Source: Panonychus citri
Taxonomy: Eukaryota; Arthropoda; Arachnida; Trombidiformes; Tetranychidae
Length of the DNA stretch: 64,000 nucleotides
Assembly: GCF_014898815.1 (NCBI RefSeq)
Contig: NW_026515543.1
Coordinates: forward strand, 1,426,001 to 1,490,000
Direction: 5' to 3'
Shown here: one piece after another, positions 1 to 11,617 of the stretch
Layout: each line of letters starts with the position of its first letter
Numbering within the stretch: position 1 is the stretch's first letter
The notes under the pieces: model-generated
Seen by the model: the letters and a program-made list of their open reading frames with translations, nothing else
Databases searched by the model: none
What the model was told of the DNA's origin: nothing
Program-made: the position numbers and the translations under genes

Positions 1-2815
1 CTGCAGCATGATGAGCATAACGAGCTGGGGCAGGATCAGCGATTGACTTAGTCGCTCGAGCGAACAGGTAACAAAGATAATAAGTGGCCATTTGGAGATC
101 ATCAGCTTGAGCAGAGCTCGAATTCCAAAGTACAGTGTATTTTCCTGGACGAGCAGTTCCAAGGAATGAATTTTGACTACACAAATAAAAGTCGAACCAT
201 TTGAAGTGACAAACATTAGTGTCGATAACTGATCCTGGTAACATATTCCCATTTCTTGTACCTTGGTTTGGATCAACTGGGAAGAAACGAGCATTGTGTC
301 TCTTTTGAACGATAATGTAGGTCAATTTCGGAGGATTAGGATACTCTTTAAGCCGTTTGTGAAGAGGAAGAATTTCATTTCCCATAACATGGGCGAATTG
401 TCCTTCAGAAACACCGTCGCGATAGACGATAATATGTTCCGGGTAAAAACCACGAGAAGCTTTGAACTTTTCGATGATTGGTCCGATCATACTGTGAACT
501 TGGACTAGTTCATCTCTTTCGTGATTAGCGAAAATTTCAGTTCGATATTTACTGAACTCTTTATCAATCGAACCTACAACGGCAGCGATCGAACGAGCAT
601 TTTCACCAGGAGATGGATGATTGACATCAATTCCGACGACCATTGTCTTATCATTCAAAATTGAACATCGAGTGGTTTCGCTCAGCTTCAAATTGGCTCC
701 ACCGATTTTAACGTTAATTTTGAGCAATAAGTTGGATAAATAAGCAGTTTTGAAGAGTGTGGTTGTACCTGTTTTCATGTATTCACGATGATCATAGTGT
801 TTATCTAAAACTACTTGAGTTGGAACACCGAGACATTTATCGCCAAGATATTTGACTCTTCCATAATGTTCAACATTATCCTCCATTATAACAATAATCA
901 ACTGGAGGTTTTGTGTCTTACAAAATCTGAATAAACCTTCAAGCTCATTTTCCTGATAGACTTTGAAAGGGTTAACTGGAGAAGCGATTCTCATACCAAT
1001 CATCGATCCATTTTTCTGTAGAGTTTCGACAAAAATTTTAGCAGCTTTATTGTCGATTTTATCAGAAACCAGTCCAATCAGTGCCCATCTTTTCAAATCC
1101 ATAGTTGACAATAATCTTCTTGAAGAGTTATCACCTTTCTTCATAGTCCAATTTCCAAGACGAGGTTCAGATTCTTTATCATTAGCATATGTTAATCTCG
1201 GAGCAGGAATAACACGACTTTCGACGATAACTTGAGTTGGATTCAATTGAATATCAAATTGATTATCTTTCAATTGGTTCGAAACATCATTAGCCCTTTT
1301 TCTAAGTTCACAAAGTCTTTCGATTGGTCTCTGAACTGTTGTGTGTTTACTCATAATACTGATTAGTTCATCACGAAGTTTCCGTTGGTTACGTTGATTA
1401 GGTAAAAGGGAACACAATTCAACAGGTATGTAATTATTTGAACCATAAACAATACATGGTAGATGTGGATATTCAAGATCGATATCATAGTGTTGTCGGA
1501 AATAATCGGCTACATAGACCGTTGAATTTCCCTGTTGGAAGGTGAGACTACTACAGGGTTCAACAGTGAACGATTGGATCGTATGCTTACAACGGTACCC
1601 ACGATAATCTGTCTCAACTCGAAGGAAAGTTAACTCTTCGAGAGCATGATGTGAACTTGGGGTTAGATTAATGTCTTTTGGAGACTCAACTCCTAAGACT
1701 TCACACATTGACCTTATCAAAGGACCTTCTTTGTAAAGAACCGCAGTGGCTCGGTCGATATTCAGCATTGGACCTTCTTGACATAAGCGAGTGGATTGAT
1801 GATAACCGAAGGCGAGCTCGAAGCTTTCAGAAATATCTTCTCGTCTGTGCATGTTGGATTCCGAGAAGAAAATTTTGGAGCCATAGATGATATCATTTTG
1901 GAAAGAATAAGTTTTACTAATAATGTCGATCACTTGTAAAATAGCTCGATCATGGGTAACGTTCTGAGCCTCATTAGGGTTTGAACTGAGACTTAAATGG
2001 ACTCGCACCGTTTGTTTAATTCTAATCAGGTACATTTGAATATAATCCGGATCATGATCTCGTGGCTCGTTGATTGAGAAAGTGAAGATTTTTCCTTCTT
2101 TTGAGATATCAGGAAGAGGTTTACTTGTTATGAGGATTCTATCATTGTCGTAAGCATAACTTATCCCGATGAAAAGATCTCTACCCGTAGTAGCAACAAA
2201 CTGTGCGAGAAAAGTTTGATTGTTTTTCTTGGTGATTCGCTTGAATTTTCTGCCAACCTCTTGCTCGAATTCATCAGCCGATGATTGATCTGGTTTGAGA
2301 AAAGTGACAAGATATTGATACACCGGTTTTCCACTCAAACTCAATTTAAAGAAGTTGGAGTAGAGCTTTACTTTTTTACCCTTCGTTCCGTTAGGAAATT
2401 GTGGTCTTAGACAAAGAGCGGGTGGTGGGTTCTTCAAACTGACACCAAGTTTCTCAAGTTCGGCGAGAGAATCTTCAGCACATTTGTTCTTAGCTCGTCG
2501 AGACTGAGACTTTTTCTTGAATTCAGCTTCTTCCGCATCAAATGCCTTGGCAGCGAGATCATCGAACTCGGCTTCTTTTGATTGAGAGGGCTTTTTACTC
2601 TCACTTTTTCTCGCTTGTGTATCCGCTCCAGGCCCAACATTCAGTCGATCGAAATGTTCGGGTAAATCACCACTTACTAATTCCTTTTCACTCCCATGAG
2701 CTGAACTTGATGCTTGATTAACATCTCTCTTCCCTTTACTCTTCCTACTTTTCTTGGTTTTTTTACTTTGACTATTTTTACCGTCGGCAATTGGAGTTTC
2801 ACTGTCACTTGTCAT
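1..2815 (-). CDS. Argonaute protein, paralogue A (3' end beyond window)
   Basis: Small-RNA-guided silencing protein of the Argonaute family. Translation starts at the ATG at 2815-2813 (MTSDSETPIADGK) and stays in frame at every point I checked down to the window edge. About 938 codons are visible; roughly the last 45 residues lie outside. After a Lys/Ser-rich N-terminus come the N domain, PAZ, MID and PIWI. PIWI motifs seen are VVGIDVNHPSPGE (first catalytic Asp) and the YRDGVSEGQ region (second Asp). The final catalytic His (YAHH) is also present at about 1-25. No intron is visible in 2.8 kb. It is divergently oriented to paralogue B at 19375 and nearly identical to it from about position 730 leftwards. 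Family assignment is certain; whether it works in siRNA or miRNA silencing cannot be told here. Confidence 0.93.
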   Translation of the reverse strand, partial: MTSDSETPIADGKNSQSKKTKKSRKSKGKRDVNQASSSAHGSEKELVSGDLPEHFDRLNVGPGADTQARKSESKKPSQSKEAEFDDLAAKAFDAEEAEFKKKSQSRRAKNKCAEDSLAELEKLGVSLKNPPPALCLRPQFPNGTKGKKVKLYSNFFKLSLSGKPVYQYLVTFLKPDQSSADEFEQEVGRKFKRITKKNNQTFLAQFVATTGRDLFIGISYAYDNDRILITSKPLPDISKEGKIFTFSINEPRDHDPDYIQMYLIRIKQTVRVHLSLSSNPNEAQNVTHDRAILQVIDIISKTYSFQNDIIYGSKIFFSESNMHRREDISESFELAFGYHQSTRLCQEGPMLNIDRATAVLYKEGPLIRSMCEVLGVESPKDINLTPSSHHALEELTFLRVETDYRGYRCKHTIQSFTVEPCSSLTFQQGNSTVYVADYFRQHYDIDLEYPHLPCIVYGSNNYIPVELCSLLPNQRNQRKLRDELISIMSKHTTVQRPIERLCELRKRANDVSNQLKDNQFDIQLNPTQVIVESRVIPAPRLTYANDKESEPRLGNWTMKKGDNSSRRLLSTMDLKRWALIGLVSDKIDNKAAKIFVETLQKNGSMIGMRIASPVNPFKVYQENELEGLFRFCKTQNLQLIIVIMEDNVEHYGRVKYLGDKCLGVPTQVVLDKHYDHREYMKTGTTTLFKTAYLSNLLLKINVKIGGANLKLSETTRCSILNDKTMVVGIDVNHPSPGENARSIAAVVGSIDKEFSKYRTEIFANHERDELVQVHSMIGPIIEKFKASRGFYPEHIIVYRDGVSEGQFAHVMGNEILPLHKRLKEYPNPPKLTYIIVQKRHNARFFPVDPNQGTRNGNMLPGSVIDTNVCHFKWFDFYLCSQNSFLGTARPGKYTVLWNSSSAQADDLQMATYYLCYLFARATKSIADPAPARYAHHAA

Positions 2816-3475
2816 GTTGGTCGATTTCAACTGAGAAATTAAATGAGAATAACAGAAAATTACAACAATTAAATGATCGCTAATATCTTTGTCTTGGATG
2901 AATGAACAGAAAAACTAAAGATGGACAATAAAATTAACTTATACTTCAAGAAGAATTGACTAATTAAAAAAAATGAAGTTGATGAAACGATTAGATTGAA
3001 GGAATTAAACACTCAAAATAATTCTGTTGATTTGTCGTTCAAAACTGTAATAATTAATTAAGATTTTTCAGCACCTATTGGAAAGAAAAATAGACAGAGA
3101 AAAAAAGAAGGTTCTAGAAAAGGGTTTTGTCGCAAAATATATTCGCTTGCAATGTCACCATCTATTTCATCATTAATAATCAAATAAAACCACAATGAAA
3201 ACGATAAAATTGATTATGACTCATTCCGTTAATTAATCTCGAAAGTTTATTGATTTAGTGATCAAGGTGACAGTATCTTATCATATCTTTATCATCCCTC
3301 AATAGAATCTTCATCACAACTCTAATTATTTGATCTAAAACGTTATAATATCTGTAATTGTGTTTATTAGAGAGAAAGAGAAACTAAAGGATTTGAAATG
3401 CTCTTTCTCTTACTTTCATTTCTCTCTCCTTTTCTCTTTCTTTTTTAATAAATTTTTCTCTCTATCTAATCCTAC
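2816..3475. other. Non-coding spacer upstream of Argonaute A
   Basis: AT-rich sequence with no supportable ORF. It probably holds the Argonaute A 5' UTR and promoter. A pyrimidine-rich stretch of CTCT runs (about 3400-3465) abuts the inverted-repeat element. Confidence 0.6.
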
Positions 3476-3703
3476 AATTACCGTGTTTCCGCGCAATTAA
3501 GCACGTGCTTATAGCCGAGGGAATCACCTCTTTTAGCTGATTTGTCGCTAAACTAAGGTCGATTTTTTTTCGGAACCAAAGCTCAAAGCCTAATTTAAGC
3601 ACGTTGGTCACTTTGAACCCAATAAAAACGCGCTAACTTTGCTCTAAGACCATGCTACCTCGTTTTTAAGCACTGTGCTTAATTGCGCGGAAACACGGTA
3701 ATT
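3476..3703. mobile_element. MITE-like foldback element, 228 bp
   Basis: The two ends are long inverted repeats. The left end starts AATTACCGTGTTTCCGCGCA at 3476 and continues through AATTAAGCAC to about 3510. The right end, ending at 3703, is its reverse complement over about 30 bp without a mismatch and then continues with minor differences. The roughly 160-bp interior has no ORF and is more GC-rich than its surroundings. Size, terminal inverted repeats and lack of coding capacity fit a non-autonomous DNA transposon. A target duplication is not clear: CTAC occurs beside both ends, but two bases off on the right. The superfamily cannot be assigned. Confidence 0.72.
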
Positions 3704-4437
3704 AACTACAGGGTAATTAAAAAGTTGGTCGAGGGGAAATTAGGGTTAGAGATGAGCAGATAAACATTTCACTTCATTTCATAAGCTGCGTGATGAAGGT
3801 GATGATTCAAATGATAATTTAAATCAGTTCGTATTTAATTAATTTATTTTCTTATATTAATAGGAATCGAATTGGCTATTCCCATGGAAGTGAATTATTA
3901 ATAATTGCAATTCATTTTTAGTGTTGTGTGATATGTGATATTATTAATCGTGAGGAGAGTACGTGTGTACGCTTCTGACCAAGAACAATTTAGAGCTGTT
4001 ACTGGAATTCCGACTGAACTGCTTTTCGTCAGTGAACATTATATCGTTCAACTGACCCACACAATCAATTTCGACCAATCAATTACCAGACAAGAGCGAT
4101 TAGATTTTCGATATTTGGAAAAGCCTGAGATCGTGAATTGTGTATTGCTCATGGATTTGTTGCAATTTTGATTCGAAATGGAAATGATTTATTTGCAATT
4201 AATTGGTTCGAAAGTGATTATTAAATAGTGATCATTTTAATAGATGCTTTTTGTAACATTTGAACAGTTTTCCATTATTATAATTAACAAATTTTGATTA
4301 TTTGCAATTTAAAAGTTTTTGATTATCATCTTATTATTATCATTTTGTTCACTTGAATAATAAATGATTCAATCTGGTTCGTTGATTATTGTTTTATATT
4401 AATTGTACGTTTGATGATTTGTTTTAATTGAAACAGT
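3704..4437. other. Spacer downstream of NALCN
   Basis: AT-rich and without a supportable gene. The 78-codon ORF at 3935-4171 has no recognisable features. The right part should hold the NALCN 3' UTR; a TTTATT (AATAAA on the minus strand) lies near 4190. Confidence 0.5.
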
Positions 4438-7400
4438 TCAATAAGCAGTACAATCATTTGTTGTTGGTATTTTTTTAGCTTTTTGGTCATCTAATTGACA
4501 AGACCACCAGGCATGAACCTCCTCGACCAGAGATGACACTTTGGGTAGATTTGCGTTTTTCTTACAATGAGCGACAGAAAATGATAGCCAATTGTCCGTC
4601 GTGTCACTTTCATCGTCAATGGAATCACCGCCCACCCCTAGGCCACTACTTGTTGGAAGTCCAATTCCAGCTGATCCACCGGGAAATCCACTCGTTCCAC
4701 ACGAATCTCCACCAATGGTAGAATCTTGAACATTTGAATCACCCGATGAAAATCCGATTCCACCACCAGAGTTTATCGAAGATCCAACTCCCGCGCCGTT
4801 CATTACTTTACTACCCCACTTGGTTCCTGGTCCTTTTGCTTGATCGGAAGATTTATCTTTACCTCGAGAAGTTTCAACATTGGCGGAGGGAGTTAGAAAC
4901 TTTTTACCGGACATTTGTTTACTTTGACCTGGAAAAGCTGTTGTTAAACTTTCCGATCGGGTCGGAAGCTTTTTCTTGGTCCACCGAGAAGCAGCCACAC
5001 CAGTATCAATACAAGTAGCCGCTGATATTGACGATGATCCACTCAATCCTCCAGAACCAGACTGAGAACCCGATACACCACCAGTTGATCCACCAGAAGT
5101 ACCAATTGACCCTAAACCTAATGAAGAGCCAATTCCACCCGCTAATGAGGAACCACTTGTCCCACCAGACATTGAACTTGACAACCCACCCGGCCCACCA
5201 CCGACACCACCAGAAACTGATGCTGTACTTCCAGCATCGCCAACAGAGTCCTTATTATCTTGACCTTTTTCCTCCTTAACCGACTCCTTCCTCTCGAGCA
5301 GCGATTCCTCCCTCCCTGGACTCAGCCCACCCAGACCGGCATAAAAAGGTTCATTGGTCGCTCTCAACGATTGAATTAAACTCTGTTGCCTTTGTTGTTT
5401 TATTCGTCGGAAACATTTATCCAACCATTGGCGAATCGTTTGTTTGGCCACTTCTTCAACGATAATATATTCCAATTCCTCTCTGGCCATTAACTCTTCC
5501 AATTGTAAACTTTTCCTAATATCAACCGATCGATAAGACAACATACTAATGACATCATGAAAGGTCACATCTTCTCCGTTGTGTAACCTCTCCATCTCAT
5601 GGACCATGTGTTTGAATAATAATCTATCCTTCTCCAGGTCAACCTCAAGTCGACCTTTTAACAATCGAAGTAAAAATTTAACTCGACGAACTGGAATCAT
5701 CCCTCTTTGCTGAGTATCAACCATATTCCAAGTGTTTTGAAAATTTCTTATATCAGCATAACTTAGTAAAGCATCTTCCTCGTTTGAATAAAAGAGAGAA
5801 AAATTTTCCATAATAATGGCGACCAACAAATTCAGTACAATATAAGTAATGATAACATAGAATGAGCAAAAATATAGTAATGAGAATTTAAAATTTCCAC
5901 AATCAGTTTCCCAATAATTATCTCCTGGTGTACAATAAGGTCGAGTGATCTAGATTGCAATCGAAATCGAGATTAGAAAATTCAAATCAATCATAAAATG
6001 TGAACAATTTACTCACCATACAATCATGCATGATCTTATTCCAATCCTCGCCGGTAACGATTCGAAACAGGGTGATGATACCATGAATCGCTGTCTTGAA
6101 ATTCGCGTGTCTATGCAAATGGAAAATGGTGTCGATAAGATCAATTAATTTGAGTTCCAAGTTGATATTTTCAAGTTTATCTTAATTCTTACCTTCCAAT
6201 GGCTTCGCCATATTTTACATTACCGAATAGGATAACTCCCATTAGAGCGTAGAAAAGGATGAGGAGAAACATTCCCATGATGATGAAGAAAGATTTGTAA
6301 ACGGAAACGGCAACGGTCAACATTAGCATCTTAAGCGTTGCATGTTTACCAGTGATTGTAAAGAAACGTAAGATGACCACTATGAAGCCACATGAGTAAC
6401 TAATTTCATTCATTAAAGTGATATGAAGGATAACCCATATTACACCAAGAACGGTAACTAATAGATCGTAACGATTACGTCGAGATTGCCAATAGCCTCT
6501 GGGTGTAAATGCGATGGCCTTGATGAAAACCTCAATGGTAAACATCATTGTGAGGACGGACGAGATTGTGGCCAATGGGACAGTGTGATTTTCATTCTTG
6601 TCCCAACTTACACAGAGGAGGGAACTATTGATTAGAACCAAGATGGCGATTAAACGTTTAAATGCTATATGTTGGGTTATATCGTAAAAGAAAGCACGAA
6701 TTTTATGATGATCAGGTCGAGGTGGAAGGTGTAAAGGTTGAGCGATCTTCAGACGCTTTTTAAGGTCACACCAACGTCGCTGGTCAACGGTAAGTAAAGC
6801 GGTTCCCTTGTTTTCACCATAATTGGCAATGACCACACCAACAAATAATGTTAATCCAATCATCGAACCAAGGAAAACGTAAACATGAATGTAAATCGTA
6901 TGAATCTGAATCAATAATTGCAAAAAAAAGTCAATCATCTCAAAACATTGTGACAATTAAAAGACTAATGAAAAAAAATTGCTACGAAATAAATTGTAAG
7001 TTTTGTATACACAATGCAAGCAAATTTGGAAACTTTTTTTCTTGGTTTTGCAAACAATTTGTTGATTGTTGATTAGAAATTAAAAACTCTAAGCATGCAG
7101 GTTAATTGTTGTGGTCAAATGTTTATCGACTGTGATTGGATTTAATTGTTAGAGTTAAAGGTTGATTTTCTTACAGGGCCAAGTCGCTGTAGAATCACAT
7201 CTCGAATGTCCAACCAACCTTTGAACGAAAGTACCTCAAAAAGTGCTAACATTGCATTACCAATGTTATCAAAGTTAAATCGTCGAGGATTAGCCCTGAT
7301 TTTGATTAACAATTTAAAGCAATTCAGCCAGTGCAATTTAGCAATTTAATTGTGTTGGTAATATTGTGATATATTTGATAGCCAATTCAAATATTTCGGA

Positions 7401-7453
7401 TTAAGCATCAAGTCAATTTGACCGCAGTTCAAGAAAAAGGTTCAAGGTTATAA

Positions 7454-7489
<36 letters not shown>

Positions 7490-10400
7490 ATAAAGAAAAT
7501 TACAATTAATTGATTATTAGAGTAATTGTTTCATTTTTAATTACAATTAGTTGACCCTTATTTGATTAGGAGTGTTAGTTGAGTGCATTTGAAAAGTGGT
7601 TAGTTAAATTGTTAATCTTTCGGTTTGTAAGTTGTTATTGTGAAGCTTAAGCATTTGATTTTTCAGCTTTTCAGTTGATTGATTTTATTGGTTATTCATT
7701 TAAATCAACTGTTAGTTAATTGTTACTATTTAAATACTCACATCACTAACTCTGTCCAAAATAATATCTCGGACATCAGTATAACCTTCAATTGATAACA
7801 TCTCAAAAAGTGCCAACATAGCAGACGGAGTGTTGTCGAAATTAAAATTTCGAGGATTAGCCCTGATGAATTAACGATAATCATTATCAAATTGTTGACA
7901 ATTAAAAGTTAAATCCCAGATGATATCGATCAATTAACCTCCATGGATAAATTAGTGAGAAGTTAATTGTTTTGATCATCATGATAAAAGTGTCTGACAC
8001 TTTTGATATTATCTTTTTTTTTCCTTCCTCAATTATAAATGATAAACAAACTTATTGATTGTCTCAACAATTAACTTACCAAACTCGAGGAACTAAAATT
8101 TCAGGATAATTTTCATCATCGGGAGGCGTTGGTACTTTCATCTTGGTAACATGAAGTCGTCGGAAAAAAACACCAACACACTCTTCCTGTAGACCAATAG
8201 AGAGAATTGAATATTAAATTAATTTGGAGCGACAATTAGTAAATTGTTTAGCGAAAAAAAAGATCTTCTCACCGGTGTACTTATATCTGGATCGTTACAT
8301 CGGGCTAATAGACCACCGAACATGTGAACACCATAACAGGCGAAGGTGGAAACTAGAACAATCAATAGAACGGAGACAAGTGCGATCTCTTTGAAACCTC
8401 GACACAATTCGTAGACCACTTTTCTCATGTGAGGTACAAGGCTGAAAATACGAAGTGGACGGATACATCGAAGAAGTAGAATAAATTGTTGCTTCGAACT
8501 TGGTTCAACCTTTTCAGGCATCCAACCGATGAAAACGCAGGTAACAGCGAAAATGAAAAAGTCCATTATACCGGCGACATCTTTGACCAGCGCTTTCGGT
8601 GTAAACAAAAGGCCATCGGCTAAAGTTTTAAGCGATAATTCAATCGCCATCATGGTAACAAAAACATATTCCATAATCTGAAGTTCTGAGTGATTAGCGA
8701 TTCGATAATGTGGCTTTTCAAACATCATCGATATGCAACTTAATGTGGTCACAATTATCATGATCCAATCTAAATAGGTCACTAGTCCCAATAGATTGCT
8801 GAGTAAAAATAAAAGCGAGGAGAAAAAAAATTTTTACATTCGAATAAAATTTTGAACATTTTGCTCAATCGGCAGAATTTGAACTTACTGAATTCCCTTG
8901 TATCGAATTTTTCGTTCTTTTCCAGTGACGGGATCTCGAATTCGAGGATCGTACTGAGCATAGACAATAAGTTGACATAATCTACGAAATCGAGATTCTC
9001 TGCCAACAAAGAAAAGTGGAGTATCGAAAAATGGATGATTCTCTCTCAGATCTTCTTCCCGTTGGTTTCGTTTCATTTCGGCCTGTTGTCGCTTCCTCTG
9101 TAATAGTTTAATATCAAAATCATGTGGATTACGTGCTGTTGCTCCTGCAGCGGGATTATCGGTAATCTCACCACCATTTTCCTTTAAATGGTCATAAGTG
9201 TGTTTCATTTTAATCGATCCACGAACTGATCGTCGTATTGATTTGGCATCGTAACGGGTTAACTTATTGTTAACCTGATCACCGATTCGTTGATTTTTAC
9301 CAGGGACAAAAATTTGTCCCGAATCACCGATCAAAAGTCGATGATAATTTGAATCACTAACGATCCGATTAACAGAACTTTTTCTTATCACTACATTGGC
9401 CGTTCTAACCTTGGCAGGTGAGGTCAGTAAACGGATTGGAAATGTTTTCCGATAGGTAATCAGTTGCTCCTGGTCTGGTGCTACCTTTTTCATTGATGGT
9501 GTTTCCTCTTCCTCATCGTCAATAAATGACCTCATGAAAGATTCACGAACCTTTGGAATCACAAATTCGGATGAAACTTTATTTAATTTGGTCATTTGCG
9601 GGGAATCAGGGAATCGTTCAAAAACCCTTAATCTCAATGGCAATTCTTCAGAGATGGAAGCTGATTGTTCACGAGCTTTTAATTGTTTGACCTTTTTAAT
9701 GTCCTCGTCCAGTTCAAGATTGTCAAGAATCACGGCAACGAAAAGCGAGAGCACAATTAAAGAGACAAACAAATGATAAAGGATAAAGTAAACGGCGACA
9801 AAAGGTCCAAACGGCTCTTTGGTTCGTAACATTGTCTCATTCATCATTTCAGTCCAACCTTCTTGGGTCAAGATTTGAAACATGGACATAAAAGCCTCCG
9901 GAAAGGTACGAAATTTATTATAATACTTGAGAGAGCAAAAAAGTTGCATCGAAATTGATGAGATGATGATGAGCAAACAAATCGTGAAGATGATGAGAGA
10001 GCCGAGTTTTTTACCAGGGCCGAAAATTTTGGACACAAAGTCTTCCAGGACAGGAGAAGCCTTGATTAGACGAACTACTCGAAGAACTTGGAAAAAGGCC
10101 AACATGGATAGGAAAAGGTCAGGAATAATGTGAAGAGTGGTCATCACGGCCAAGGTGAGTTCAAACTTGTGAAAAGTTAATCGATAATAACCTTTGGCAC
10201 CATAGCACCAAAGTTTCAACAAAAGTTCAACGTCAAAGAAAATGGTCATCGCTATTTCAGCGTAATAATAAGTTTTATAAAATTCCCATCGAGGTCGACC
10301 ATCATGTTCAAAGGAAACCGAAGCGGCAACAATGGCATCAACTACAATTCCCATCATGATAATGACCTGGAATGCTGCTGTTTGAATGAACTGTCGGACA

Positions 10401-11617
10401 AATCGAGGCGCTCGAAATTGACCTGCACCATGATTCTCATCAAGCTCAATCAATTTCCAGCCCGAATCGTCACCTCTTAATACTTGTGGTGTGGCCTCTG
10501 GTGTTATGGTCACTCGTTCACCCCACATTTGTTGAAACTGGACACGAATCTCGTTGAAAGTTTCCGTTATCACGGCAATGAAAACATTTTTCACCAACCA
10601 GGCGAGGAAAAAAATCATCGTAATAAAATAAGCCGCCGCTCGCCAGGGTGGTAATGAATCCATGGCCTGGTACATTAGATGAGACCAACCCTCTTGAGAA
10701 GAGGCCTGATAAACGGTGAAAAAGGAATTGAAAATGTTATCAAATCCAGAAAATCCAGCGATCTTTTTTTCCAGGTCAAGTTCAATACACTGCATTCCAA
10801 CTGGACACATATGACCATTGATACCATCATGGGAACAATGAGTATCTGGAACAGCCAAATGGTTAAGAGTTAACGCTGAAGGGTCAGTTCCATTGACCAC
10901 ACAATGTCGGATAAGTGGACCAAACAATTGGACACCAAGAAGACCATAAAGGGTCATAAAGAAGAGGAAGAAAAGAGTTACATTGTAAATCTGTTGCGAT
11001 GAACGTTTGAAAATTTGTCGAATCCGAGCCTTGGGCATGGAAAATTTAAGAAAAACTCTCATGAAACGGATCATAATCAATGGCCTGGGAGCTCGAACAA
11101 ACGAATATAATGACGAATCTCTAGCTACGAAATCAGTCACCTCTAAAACCTATTAAGAAATCATATCAGTAAAAACAGATTAGATGTAAGAAAGAGAAAA
11201 AATGACAGAAAATCGAAAATCGAAAACTAAAAAGTGGCCTACATGAAGTATAACGGAGATCCAATGAAAAAGCGTCATCACCGCGTCAAACTGACACCAT
11301 TTATCTTTACAATAAGGTTTATCTCCTCTGATTAGACCTTGAATGTGCATTTTTGCGACCATTTCGGCGGTGAAAAAAAAGGTGACCACAACATCGATGA
11401 CCAATGTCACATAGATTAGCGAAAAATGGATTCGATAGGTTTGTGGTGTATTAAGGCAAACCGATATGAGCGACATGAGAGCGCAGAGACGGAAAAACCG
11501 ACGAATCCACAATTTATTGACCCATTCAATGTTTGCCGATTCATTGAAAGTCTCCTCAGGTCCATAATCTGTAAGTAAAACCTCACATCGACGAAGACTT
11601 TGTTTACGTCCCAACAT
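4438..11617 (-). CDS. NALCN: Sodium leak channel NALCN / narrow abdomen
   Basis: Four-domain, 24-transmembrane channel of the plasma membrane that carries background cation leak and sets neuronal excitability. Exons (minus strand order): 11243-11617, 8889-11149, 8273-8798, 8080-8186, one of 7742-7862 or 7175-7295, 6193-6905, 6017-6110, 4438-5949. All junctions are GT-AG, and the sum of 5709 nt is an exact open frame of 1902 codons. The start is the ATG before LGRKQSLRR, matching the family N-terminus. Pore glutamates are visible in domain I (SSQEGW), domain II (LTQEGW) and domain IV (VTGEDW); domain III is set by the alternative exon. The family-typical cytoplasmic tail (FHDVISMLSYRSVDIRKSLQ) is followed by a long Gly/Ser-rich stretch not typical of vertebrate NALCN. 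Orthology is certain; 5' UTR exons were not determined. Confidence 0.96.
7175..7295 (-). other. NALCN: NALCN mutually exclusive exon, Lys form
   Basis: A 121-nt exon between AATCAG and GTAAGA. It encodes ANPRRFNFDNIGNAML then VLSFKGWLDIRD. The pore residue at about position 1115 is Lys, giving the EEKE ring usual for NALCN. It joins in the same phase as the Glu exon to IHTIYIHV of the next exon. Confidence 0.92.
7458..7490. repeat. (GA)n microsatellite in NALCN intron
   Basis: About 16 uninterrupted GA units in the intron between the two alternative exons. Confidence 0.95.
7742..7862 (-). other. NALCN: NALCN mutually exclusive exon, Glu form
   Basis: A 121-nt exon between AG (CATCAG) and GT (GTGAGT). 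It encodes ANPRNFNFDN then MLSIEGYTDVRD. The pore residue at about position 1115 is Glu, giving an EEEE, calcium-channel-like ring. It has the same length, phases and flanking junction codons as the Lys exon 446 bp downstream, so including both would break the frame. Confidence 0.9.

Noticed and set aside
1678..1890. Plus-strand ORFs across 1-2815
   Set aside because: They lie antisense within the continuous Argonaute A frame and lack independent support.
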